Assembly (NCBI GenBank): GCA_964444665.1
Contig: CAYUIE010000003.1
Location: 236,627-300,626 of the forward strand
Source of the DNA: CAYZTY01 sp964444665
GTDB taxonomy: Bacteria > Planctomycetota > Phycisphaerae > Sedimentisphaerales > CAYZTY01
Direction: 5' to 3'
Length of the DNA stretch: 64,000 bases
Both the position numbers and the translations under genes were made by a program. How positions within the stretch are numbered: position 1 is the first letter of the stretch; each line of letters begins with the position of its first letter. Below, piece by piece: positions 47,456 to 54,971 of the stretch. The notes under the pieces are model-generated. The model did no database searches and was not told where the DNA came from. It worked only from the letters and a program-made list of their open reading frames with translations.

Positions 47456-47482
47456 ATTGTCGGCGGGTTGAAAAGTAAATAC

Positions 47483-47835
47483 GGGGGCGAATGGCTTCGA
47501 CCGGACAGGTTGACGGATAAGTGGCATGTCCAGGACGCCGGTTGGCCTGGCTAATCATCCGGCACAAAAATTAATTGGCAACTACCAGTTGCGTATGGCT
47601 GCGTAACTAACGCGGCCCGCCCTGTCGAGTCTTTCCTGCGGGCACGGCAAGGGCGCCAAACAGCAGGATAGCCCAGCCGGTTTTTTCGGGCCGGTGGGGT
47701 GAAAATTATCCGAAATAGCCGACTCAGGGGCCTGTCGTTCGGCATCTGATAAGGCGAAACTCAATCGACCGACTAAACATGTAGAGGCTTATCCTGAAGT
47801 GTCACGGGACGGGGGTTCGAATCCCCCCGCCTCCA
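47483..47835 (+). ncRNA. ssrA: tmRNA (transfer-messenger RNA)
   Basis: A 353-base tmRNA that rescues stalled ribosomes. Acceptor arms GGGGGCG and CGCCTCC pair with the G3-U70 wobble recognised by alanyl-tRNA synthetase; discriminator A, no encoded CCA. The T arm GGGTTCGAATCCC is intact. The tag frame starts at GCA 47562 and reads AQKLIGNYQLRMAA before TAA 47604. The 3' end is the attachment site of the integrase encoded just downstream, and the gene remains complete after insertion. Confidence 0.95.
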
Positions 47836-47861
47836 TTCTCTTCGTTTCTCCAATTTTTTAC

Positions 47862-47890
47862 TTGACAAAGACTTACATCACACCTATTCT
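47862..47890 (+). promoter_or_regulatory. integrase promoter
   Basis: TTGACA (47862-47867), 17 bases, TATTCT (47885-47890). It is followed by an inverted repeat ATGCT...AGCAT (47899-47914), a possible operator, then the ribosome-binding AGGGAG. Confidence 0.6.
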
Positions 47891-47928
47891 GCCATGAAAT
47901 GCTTATGGGAGCATAAAGGGAGTATTTT

Positions 47929-49020
47929 ATGGCATTTTTATTTGCACGGAAGCATCAGCGTGGCAAGACGTGGTATGTGGGTTACTACGTTGATGGCAAG
48001 CTCGTCCGCAAGAAGATTGGCCGAAGTAAAACACTGGCTGAGAAGGCCCGGGGGGACATTGAAGCCAGAATCGAGAGAGGTGAAGCAGGTCTTCTAAATA
48101 GAGACTACCCTATCCGTAGATTCTTCCAGGAGTATCTTGGACGGACAAAAACCAGGCACTCCGCATCCTACCACGACAGAAACAGAAGAGTCATAAAACA
48201 GTTCGAAAGATTTCTTGATGCCGAAAGACCATATCTGACCAGACTATCTCAACTAAAGCATGCCGTTATTGAAGCATACCAGCGGTTCAGATTGAATGAG
48301 ACCGTCCCAAATAGCGGCAAACCCGTCAAAAAGAGAACCGTGAATATCGAGGTCAGCAGTCTTAAAACTTTCTTGAACAAAGCAGTAAAGTGGGATATGC
48401 TCTCCAGTAATCCCCTCGACAACGTGGAATACCTGAAAGAAAACGACAGCAAGAACATTCGAGCACTGACAGAAGAAGAAGTGCAAAAACTGCTTGAAGA
48501 AGCTAACGGCTGGTTCAGACCAGTACTTTTAACGGCACTTTACTCGGGCCTGAGAGAAGGGGAATTAATAAATCTGGAGTGGGACGATGTTGACCTCAAA
48601 CGTGGCGTGATACGAATACGCCGTAAGGTTGGCTGGGTACCCAAATCAAGCGGGAGAAGTATTCGTGAAAGGGACGTGGCCATCCCGAAGCAACTCGTGG
48701 AATTCCTGGAAAAGTACAAGAAACATCCGAGCTATGACGATGGCAAAGTGTTTCATAACAAGTTCGGTGATGAACTGAAGCCCGGGTTACGGAAGATCCT
48801 AATGAGGCTCACAAGAAGATGCGGCTTCCCCGAGGTTACGCAGTTCCATGCTCTAAGGCATACATACGCGACGCATCTGATTAAAGCGAGCAAGGATTTG
48901 CAGGTTGCAATGGACCAGTTAGGGCATGCTGATATTCGCACGACAATGCGGTACTCTGACATGACCCTGGAGAGAAAGCGTAAAGCTGCAGAGAGGCTAA
49001 AATATGAAACAAGCAAGTGA
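47929..49020 (+). CDS. tyrosine site-specific integrase (ssrA-targeting)
   Basis: A 363-residue tyrosine recombinase. Residues 1-35 resemble an arm-binding AP2-like domain (RGKTWYVGYYVDGKLVRKKIG), about 55-155 a core-binding SAM-like domain, and 175-355 the catalytic domain with Arg in SGLREGE, HxxR in HALRHTYATH and nucleophile Tyr in TMRYSDMT. It begins 94 bases after the 3' end of ssrA, in the same direction, the usual arrangement for islands inserted at tmRNA. It should catalyse insertion and excision. Start ATG 47929 follows AGGGAG. Confidence 0.92.
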   Translation: MAFLFARKHQRGKTWYVGYYVDGKLVRKKIGRSKTLAEKARGDIEARIERGEAGLLNRDYPIRRFFQEYLGRTKTRHSASYHDRNRRVIKQFERFLDAERPYLTRLSQLKHAVIEAYQRFRLNETVPNSGKPVKKRTVNIEVSSLKTFLNKAVKWDMLSSNPLDNVEYLKENDSKNIRALTEEEVQKLLEEANGWFRPVLLTALYSGLREGELINLEWDDVDLKRGVIRIRRKVGWVPKSSGRSIRERDVAIPKQLVEFLEKYKKHPSYDDGKVFHNKFGDELKPGLRKILMRLTRRCGFPEVTQFHALRHTYATHLIKASKDLQVAMDQLGHADIRTTMRYSDMTLERKRKAAERLKYETSK

Positions 49021-49102
49021 CAACTGTAAAAAGATATTAATACTGTGGCCATATATCAAAATAGATTTGGTGGGCTCTTAGCGAGTATTCGGAGATGATT
49101 AC

Positions 49103-50779
49103 ATGGCTAAAAACAAGTTAAACGATATTCCAAAAAAAGGTACACTTGAAATCAAAGTTGACAAGGCGGTGGTTAAGCACCTGAGCATCGGCCTATACCG
49201 CAACTATGCACTCGCCATAAAAGAATTGGTCTCTAACGCGTACGATGCAGGAGCAACAGAGGTGAAGATAAAACTGGATTTGAAGAGGAAGAGAATCGTA
49301 ATTCGAGACAATGGGCGAGGCATGGACTACGATGACTTAGATAACGAATATCTCTGCATCGGCCTGCATAAAGCACCCTCCAGAAAGCCGGACGAATTGG
49401 GTCGAATGCGGATTGGCACTTTTGGGATTGGCTTTCTTGCACCTCTTCCATATTGCAAGCGAATGACCGTAATTACTAAGAAACGGGGAAGCGACAGTGT
49501 CTTTCAGGCAACAATTAAGGCTACGAACTTCTTTAGCAAGGGCAATTGGGACATCAAAGACGAGAAAGTAGAATACGAAATCACAGACAGTGACCTTCCC
49601 CGAAAATCTGGTGAGACAATCGTGATTTTGGAGGAGATAGAGCCACAAATAGCGGAGGATTTAAATAGAAGCCGGAAGAAGGCAAAGGCCAAGATCGATC
49701 AGCTTGGTGGGTTCGATAAATTCAAATGGACTCTGTCTCAATACTGCCCGATCGAGTTTCCCCCTGAATGGAAGGAGTTGAGGAAATTCTTTGCTTATCC
49801 CGAAAGGATTCCGATGCGGCTGTGGCTTGATGGAAAAGAGCTTTTTAGAAATGTGCCTGAGGCGTGTGAGATTCTCGAAAAAGACGAGAAGGTCTTTGGG
49901 AATATTCACGTCAAATATGTGATATTGACACCTTACCACACTGTCAAGCCTGAGGAAGCAAGGGGTCTCCAGCTACGTCTCAGAGATGTGGCAATTGGAT
50001 TCCCTCAGGATTTTGACGTCACAAAACTGGGAAGAGTCTTGGGAAAATTGAATCAGTTATGCGGAGAAGTCCACATTCTCAAAGGCCTAGACAATGCTCT
50101 AATGATTACAAGGGATACTTTTAACTATACCGAGGAAGTTTCCGAGCTGTACAAGTTCTTTAGAGAGAAGCTTACGAAGTGGAACAACTGGCTTGCAGAC
50201 GAGGCAGATGCGACAAAGAAAGTGTATGAAGCCCTGCCCCCAGACAAAGCAGATGCAATAGCGGAGACTCTAAGGGAGGCAGATGTTGTTAAATTTCCAA
50301 AGGAGAGATTCCGCCTGCCTAAGTTTCCTATATCGAGCAGGCGCAAAGGTGAAATCTCCGCACCTTCACAGCAACTAAAGGAGGCGCTCAAATCAAGACG
50401 AGGATTTTCTGTAGTATCTAGTAAGGCCAAGAGGACTAAAGACCAGCCTGCCATTGAGGTTGATAAGAAGCGGAAATCCGTAACCGTTTACGACGAGCAC
50501 CCTTCTTTTCTTGATTCTATTGAGGTAGAAAATAAGAAAATACTTGTGAGTTACGACAAATGGGAGGTCACTGGAACGCCCTATTCGATCTGCAAATACG
50601 ACCGGAGACATAACAAGGCGGTGTTCAATACGGACCATCCACTCTTTAAAGCAAAAGTCAGTGACAAAGTAGTGAAGCAGCTATCCTTGGGTATCTTGAT
50701 ATTGTTGGAAGGAACCAAGGAAAAAGAGCGAATTGTATCCAGATTCAATCGCATGCTTGAGGATGTGTTCCAGGGGTAG
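49103..50779 (+). CDS. MORC/Hsp90-like GHKL ATPase, first gene of candidate defence operon
   Basis: A 558-residue protein. The GHKL ATP site is complete: ELVSNAYDAGA (E41, N45, D48), DNGRGM 69-74 and GTFGIGF 105-111. A second, S5-like domain follows, with LRDVAIGFPQDFD and LCGEVHILKGLDNALMITRDTFN, reminiscent of Hsp90/MutL/MORC proteins. The C-terminal part, about 430-558, is Lys-rich and unrecognised. Prokaryotic MORC-type ATPases are known from restriction-modification operons (described by Iyer, Abhiman and Aravind). Here it heads a four-gene operon that ends in a DNA adenine methyltransferase. It has no histidine kinase domain. Confidence 0.82.
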   Translation: MAKNKLNDIPKKGTLEIKVDKAVVKHLSIGLYRNYALAIKELVSNAYDAGATEVKIKLDLKRKRIVIRDNGRGMDYDDLDNEYLCIGLHKAPSRKPDELGRMRIGTFGIGFLAPLPYCKRMTVITKKRGSDSVFQATIKATNFFSKGNWDIKDEKVEYEITDSDLPRKSGETIVILEEIEPQIAEDLNRSRKKAKAKIDQLGGFDKFKWTLSQYCPIEFPPEWKELRKFFAYPERIPMRLWLDGKELFRNVPEACEILEKDEKVFGNIHVKYVILTPYHTVKPEEARGLQLRLRDVAIGFPQDFDVTKLGRVLGKLNQLCGEVHILKGLDNALMITRDTFNYTEEVSELYKFFREKLTKWNNWLADEADATKKVYEALPPDKADAIAETLREADVVKFPKERFRLPKFPISSRRKGEISAPSQQLKEALKSRRGFSVVSSKAKRTKDQPAIEVDKKRKSVTVYDEHPSFLDSIEVENKKILVSYDKWEVTGTPYSICKYDRRHNKAVFNTDHPLFKAKVSDKVVKQLSLGILILLEGTKEKERIVSRFNRMLEDVFQG

Positions 50780-50785
50780 GGCTGA

Positions 50786-51514
50786 ATGGGTAACAGCAGT
50801 AGTTTGAAAGACGAGATGATCGAGAAATTATGGCTCCCAAAAGCTAAGGAGGCGTGGAGTATCATTTGTCCCAGGCGGAAGAAACATGCTCGGATGTGTA
50901 TGCTTACACTGTCGGATGGCCTTGACTTGGGCGAGGTGTCTAAGTTGGAGGAGGCGAATTTGATTACGCGGGAAGACTCTGTGGGCTGGGTCTCTTCAAT
51001 GAATAAGCGATGGAGGGTCGAAGCAGAAAATATTGGACTGGTCATTGACGGGCATGTATATGATTCGTCATTTCTCACGCCATCTTGCCCACTGGTAAGC
51101 CATTTCCCTTTTGACATCCTCAATCTGGATTTTGGCTCCCAAGACGCCGACATGAATGAGGGACGGACGGAAACCGAACTCATGGCGTTTGAAAAATTCA
51201 TCGATCTTCAGGGACAAAATGGCAAACGCAAATTTCTCGTCATCTTCACTGTTCCAATCAACTCCTGCGATCTGGATTGCGCAAGGGTCGCGAGGGGATC
51301 TGACGCAACGAGAGTCAATGGCTGGGGCGGACTTAGATTGGACGAATACTCCGAGCATATTGCAGAACAAAGCGAAAAGACGGACTTCATCCAAGCTATT
51401 GCAGACAGTGTTATCCGGAAATATGGCTATAGTTGTAGTAACGGTTTAGTACCGCTATTATGTTCCGACTCTAACAGGATTCTGTTCTCCGTCGCAGGAG
51501 TCCTGGTGAGGTAG
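50786..51514 (+). CDS. unrecognised protein of the candidate defence operon
   Basis: A 242-residue soluble protein that starts 6 bases after the ATPase gene with a good AGGGG site. I do not recognise a family. The centre reads FPFDILNLDFGSQDADMNEG followed by a long helix and KFLVIFTVPI, i.e. strand-helix-strand as in a Rossmann-like or methyltransferase-like fold; the D-x-x-N-x-D-F patch could be an active site. A Cys/His patch (CPRRKKHARMC) lies near residue 28. Its tight spacing on both sides argues for a function shared with the ATPase and the methyltransferase. Confidence 0.75.
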   Translation: MGNSSSLKDEMIEKLWLPKAKEAWSIICPRRKKHARMCMLTLSDGLDLGEVSKLEEANLITREDSVGWVSSMNKRWRVEAENIGLVIDGHVYDSSFLTPSCPLVSHFPFDILNLDFGSQDADMNEGRTETELMAFEKFIDLQGQNGKRKFLVIFTVPINSCDLDCARVARGSDATRVNGWGGLRLDEYSEHIAEQSEKTDFIQAIADSVIRKYGYSCSNGLVPLLCSDSNRILFSVAGVLVR

Positions 51515-51517
51515 AAA

Positions 51518-52297
51518 ATGGCTAAGTTTAATATTGACAAATTGCCACCACTGGCGAGAAGCATGTTTGAAAGCCAGTCGAAGTGGGCAGACAAAAACTG
51601 GAAAGATACCTTGAGATTGCGTGCGCGTGAAATCAATACTCTCTTGGATAACATAAGCATTTTCGATCTCTGGAAGAAAGTGCTTGGAGACGAATACGGT
51701 AAAATTGGGCAAGATTTGTTGCCTGAAATTTATATGGACGCCTATGTGTCAGTACATTTCGCTTGTATGGGTCTGTACAAGCAAAGCCATGTATGTTTGA
51801 GATCCGAACTAGAGAATGCTCTGCGTCTGGTCTACTTTGCAGTGCACCCTGTTGAGTATGGCTGGCGGCGGTCTGGGAAGGATTTCTTCAAAAAAAAGGA
51901 TGTGTGGGCAGACGATTATCGCTATTTTCGGCAACTTGATGAGGTCCAGAAGTTTCAGCAGATTTGTAAAAAGGATGGAAACAATGTTATTGTCTTTGAC
52001 GCTGTAAGAAATCTTTATAGTAAACTATCTCAATATGTTCATACAGGGCCTACTACTTTTATAACTACACCTAATCGCTTTGCTCCCAAATACAAAAAAC
52101 CAGAATTCGGAAAATGGCTAAATGCCTTTAAGGAGACGCAGAAGTGTATAAATCTAATTCTTGTCTTGGGATTCACCGAAGATTTCAAGAAGTTGACCCT
52201 GCCTAAGAAGAAGGGAATCTTGAAAAAAACCGGTGACAAAAAAGTCAAGAAAGGTCTACGTAAATCCATACCAGTAAAATTCGTGGGGGCTATCTGA
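51518..52297 (+). CDS. unrecognised alpha-helical protein of the candidate defence operon
   Basis: A 259-residue, probably all-helical protein, 3 bases after the previous gene. The middle shows HVCLRSELENALRLVYFAVHP and later RNLYSKLSQYVHTG. This pattern (helical LRxxLE... then LSxYVHG) recalls DUF5677 and HEPN-like proteins, some of which are RNases in toxin and phage-defence systems; the canonical RxxxxH is not present in the usual spacing, so a nuclease role is unproven. The C-terminus is very Lys-rich. Confidence 0.72.
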   Translation: MAKFNIDKLPPLARSMFESQSKWADKNWKDTLRLRAREINTLLDNISIFDLWKKVLGDEYGKIGQDLLPEIYMDAYVSVHFACMGLYKQSHVCLRSELENALRLVYFAVHPVEYGWRRSGKDFFKKKDVWADDYRYFRQLDEVQKFQQICKKDGNNVIVFDAVRNLYSKLSQYVHTGPTTFITTPNRFAPKYKKPEFGKWLNAFKETQKCINLILVLGFTEDFKKLTLPKKKGILKKTGDKKVKKGLRKSIPVKFVGAI

Positions 52298-52298
52298 T

Positions 52299-53372
52299 AT
52301 GATAATAAAGAAGGAAGATATCTTTAAGAAAGCTCCTTCGACAAGATATCAAGGTAGCAAGAGAAGGATTCTGCCTTGGCTTTACGATAATCTCAAAGAC
52401 TTGGACTTCCACACAGTTTTTGATGGTTTTGGAGGAACTGGAAGTGTTAGTTATTTATTTAAGTTAATGGGTAAAAAAGTTACTTTCAATGATATATTAG
52501 CTTCGAATTATTTGGCTGGTGTAGCTTTGATTGAAAATGAGTCTGTCAAATTAGACCGAGATGATGTTGATTTTATTTTACATGAAAATGGTTTTAATTA
52601 TCCTAGTTTTATCGAGGACAATTTCAGGGGGACCTATTATTTGTCTCGGGAGAACAGATGGCTAGACGTTGTATCTCTTAACATCCGAATGCTTTCTCAA
52701 AAGTATAAAGGTGATATCTTAAGGAAAAAGCAGGCTTTAGCCAATCATATTTTATTTCAAGCTTGTTTATGTAAACGCCCCTTTAATCTTTTTCACAGAA
52801 AAAACTTATATTTGAGAACAGCACGAGTAAAAAGGAGTTTTGGAAATAAAAAAACATGGAACACAAGTTTCCAAAGGTTGTTTCTAAAATTTAATGAAGA
52901 AATCTCTCAAAAGATTTTTTCTACTAAATTGAAGCATACCGCTCTTTGCGAAGATATTATGAAAGTCAGAAGGAAAAAGTTTGATCTTGTGTACTTAGAT
53001 CCGCCGTATGCTAGGAAAAATGAAAGACATCCCAAAGATTATCATTCTTTATATCATTTTTTTGAAGGAATGCTTGATTATGATAATTGGGCGGAAAGAA
53101 TTAATTGGAACACTAGAAATCATTGTTTAGTTCAGGAAAAGACAGGATGGGATAAGGATTCAATCGAGGAGAATTTTGATAAATTATTTAGGAAATTTCA
53201 AAATTCGATTATAGTTGTTTCCTACGGTAGTCCAGGTGTCCCTTCCATTGATACAATCAGAAAGCTCCTGAATAAATACAAATCTGTGGTCTATATTAAA
53301 CAAAGGCAGTATTGTTATAAATTGAACCGTAAAAATGGTGGTTTATACGAGGTTTTATTGATAGGCAAATAA
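52299..53372 (+). CDS. D12-class N6-adenine DNA methyltransferase
   Basis: A 357-residue protein with Dam/D12-class motifs: RYQGSKRR at 16-23 (motif X), FDGFGGTGS at 41-49 (SAM motif I), FNDI near 63-66 (motif II) and the catalytic DPPY at 234-237. It transfers a methyl group to adenine N6. The target-recognition region, about 80-215, is long and diverged. The gene starts one base after its neighbour's stop. It is much richer in A+T than the three genes before it, suggesting a separate origin. No cognate restriction endonuclease is recognisable in the operon. Confidence 0.87.
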   Translation: MIIKKEDIFKKAPSTRYQGSKRRILPWLYDNLKDLDFHTVFDGFGGTGSVSYLFKLMGKKVTFNDILASNYLAGVALIENESVKLDRDDVDFILHENGFNYPSFIEDNFRGTYYLSRENRWLDVVSLNIRMLSQKYKGDILRKKQALANHILFQACLCKRPFNLFHRKNLYLRTARVKRSFGNKKTWNTSFQRLFLKFNEEISQKIFSTKLKHTALCEDIMKVRRKKFDLVYLDPPYARKNERHPKDYHSLYHFFEGMLDYDNWAERINWNTRNHCLVQEKTGWDKDSIEENFDKLFRKFQNSIIVVSYGSPGVPSIDTIRKLLNKYKSVVYIKQRQYCYKLNRKNGGLYEVLLIGK

Positions 53373-53456
53373 CTTTTCTGAAGCCATACAAGAGGTATCT
53401 TTCATTTTCTTCAACAGCGAAATAAGTGTCACTTTTATATTCCAAGCAAAGAAGAT

Positions 53457-54254
53457 TCACCACTTCTCGCACATCCCCTGATATCCACAGTTTCCGCATA
53501 GATAGCCTTCGTTTGGATAATAGAAGCCGCCCCGTATTGCGTTTTCGACCTGTCCCGCAAGGCGGGAGAAACGATCGATGTCCGCCTGTGTCCTTTTCCC
53601 GTATAGCTGCTGGATCTTCGGCTGTTTGTTTCTTACCATTACGTCGAGACGGACACCTTTTTCTTCCTGGCCGTAGAGCGTGCGGAAGGCCAGCGAATAG
53701 GCAGTCAACTGAACATCCTTTTCTGCCGTGTTTTCCGGGAAGCTCCGTTTAGTCGTCTTGTGGTCGATGATGCACTGCTTATCGTCGATAAGGTCGATAT
53801 ATCCTTTAAGGGGAAGCTTGGTTCCAACCGTGTCAATGAGGAATTCCCGCTCGACTTCGACCGGCTGGACGCTTGGAGCAACCTGATCGAAGTATGCCTT
53901 CAGAAGATTCACGCCGTCATCTTTGAGCTTCCCAGGATTCTCTCCGTCTTTGAACTCCGTTTCCCCGACTTCACGTTCCCAGTACTCGCTGAAGAGTTCA
54001 GTAATATGAGAAACAATAATATCATGGCCGGTCTTTATTTTCTGCCTGTAGTTATCTTTAAGGGTATGATGAATCGTCCGGCCAAGAGTCAGGTCTCCTG
54101 TCGGCGGAGTCTTAATATCACATATGTATCGGAAAAAGTATGAAAGAGGGCAACGAATGTACATCTTAAGCTGGGAGACGGACAGGTGGGGCCTTATCGT
54201 CGAGACGGTTCCCACCTGCCCATCTGAAGAGAATTCACTGTCGGCCTCTGTCAT
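53457..54254 (-). CDS. Cas4/RecB-like PD-(D/E)XK nuclease with iron-sulfur-type cysteines
   Basis: About 265 residues from ATG 54254 behind a G-rich ribosome-binding site; the frame is open to 54320. Motifs of the PDDEXK_1/Cas4/AddB-C class: SQLKMYIRCPLSYFFRY (C35), E135 in VEREF, D153 in GYIDLID, D164 and K166 in IIDHKTT, then a QLTAYSLAF helix. C253, C256 and C262 near the end, with C35, can hold a 4Fe-4S cluster. It is a likely DNA end-processing nuclease. It is the last gene of the minus-strand integrase operon; there is no CRISPR array or other cas gene in the window. Confidence 0.83.
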   Translation of the reverse strand: MTEADSEFSSDGQVGTVSTIRPHLSVSQLKMYIRCPLSYFFRYICDIKTPPTGDLTLGRTIHHTLKDNYRQKIKTGHDIIVSHITELFSEYWEREVGETEFKDGENPGKLKDDGVNLLKAYFDQVAPSVQPVEVEREFLIDTVGTKLPLKGYIDLIDDKQCIIDHKTTKRSFPENTAEKDVQLTAYSLAFRTLYGQEEKGVRLDVMVRNKQPKIQQLYGKRTQADIDRFSRLAGQVENAIRGGFYYPNEGYLCGNCGYQGMCEKW

Positions 54255-54672
54255 TGTTCCCCCCGCCATTGTTATCCTGTGCCGGAGTCTCCGGTTCACC
54301 CTCGAAGACGTAGCGTTCAAAGAATCTCGCCGTCTCGATGGTCAGATCCTTCTTGGCATCAGGGTCAAGCTGAACGGGTGCAAGAATCTCGCTGGCGGAT
54401 TTCAGGCACGACATCCTTGCGATCTGCCTGTCCTTGCCGTTTGGCCGGTATTGCGGCAGTTCGTTGCCGTTACCATTCACCGGCTCTATATCCGTCATGT
54501 TCTTGAAATTTCCGCTCTGCCTGAAGTCGTAGTCGATGGTTACGCCTTCCTGGAGCGTGTCAAAGTACTTGTCGTCCCAGACGCTGTATCTCTCTCCCCC
54601 GACCTGGACGGTCAGGTATTTCTGTCCCTTTCTGCTCTCGTTCTCCCAGACCTGCTCAATAGCCCCTCTCAT
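54235..54672 (-). CDS. OB-fold-like protein, possible single-strand DNA binder
   Basis: About 145 residues from ATG 54672, chosen because GGAGGTG lies just before it; the frame extends to 54726. Residues 1-60 have the strand pattern of an OB fold: GAIEQVWENESRKGQKYLTV, then GERYSVWDDKYFDTLQEGVTI and SGNFKNMTDIEP. The end is Pro/Gln/Gly/Asn-rich (QDNNGGGNNDRG), similar to the flexible tails of ssDNA-binding proteins. It overlaps the nuclease gene by 20 bases, which suggests joint action on DNA. The function is inferred. Confidence 0.6.
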   Translation of the reverse strand: MRGAIEQVWENESRKGQKYLTVQVGGERYSVWDDKYFDTLQEGVTIDYDFRQSGNFKNMTDIEPVNGNGNELPQYRPNGKDRQIARMSCLKSASEILAPVQLDPDAKKDLTIETARFFERYVFEGEPETPAQDNNGGGNNDRGRQ

Positions 54673-54691
54673 ATTACACCTCCACACTTCT

Positions 54692-54955
54692 TCAAGGCAG
54701 CTCCTCAACGGTTGTCCCGTCTTCAAGAATTGATTTCGGGCAGAAGCGGCGACACTGCTTCACCTCCTTGGAAGACGGAATCTTCTTCAACACGGCACAC
54801 CAGATGCCTCTGCCGTTTTCAATTCCGCAGATGCAACCTTCACACTTTGCCGGGTATGGATCCTCCGATTTGTAGCTGCCTGCCATTACAGGAGGTTTCT
54901 CAGGTCGGCATTTTAGGGTATCGGAGAAAGGGTATGCGATTCGTGCTGTTGCCAT
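54692..54955 (-). CDS. small cysteine-rich protein
   Basis: An 87-residue protein with CEGCICG, WCAVL and CRRFC, seven cysteines in about 45 residues, enough for a zinc-binding module. It sits between the integrase and the OB-fold gene on the same strand with gaps of 16 and 19 bases. No ribosome-binding site precedes its ATG. I do not recognise a family. Confidence 0.6.
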   Translation of the reverse strand: MATARIAYPFSDTLKCRPEKPPVMAGSYKSEDPYPAKCEGCICGIENGRGIWCAVLKKIPSSKEVKQCRRFCPKSILEDGTTVEELP

Positions 54956-54971
54956 GTAAGGAGAATGATGA

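Noticed and set aside
53457..54254. Cas4-like gene as evidence for CRISPR
   Set aside because: No repeat-spacer array and no other cas gene were seen; the neighbours are integrase and OB-fold genes.
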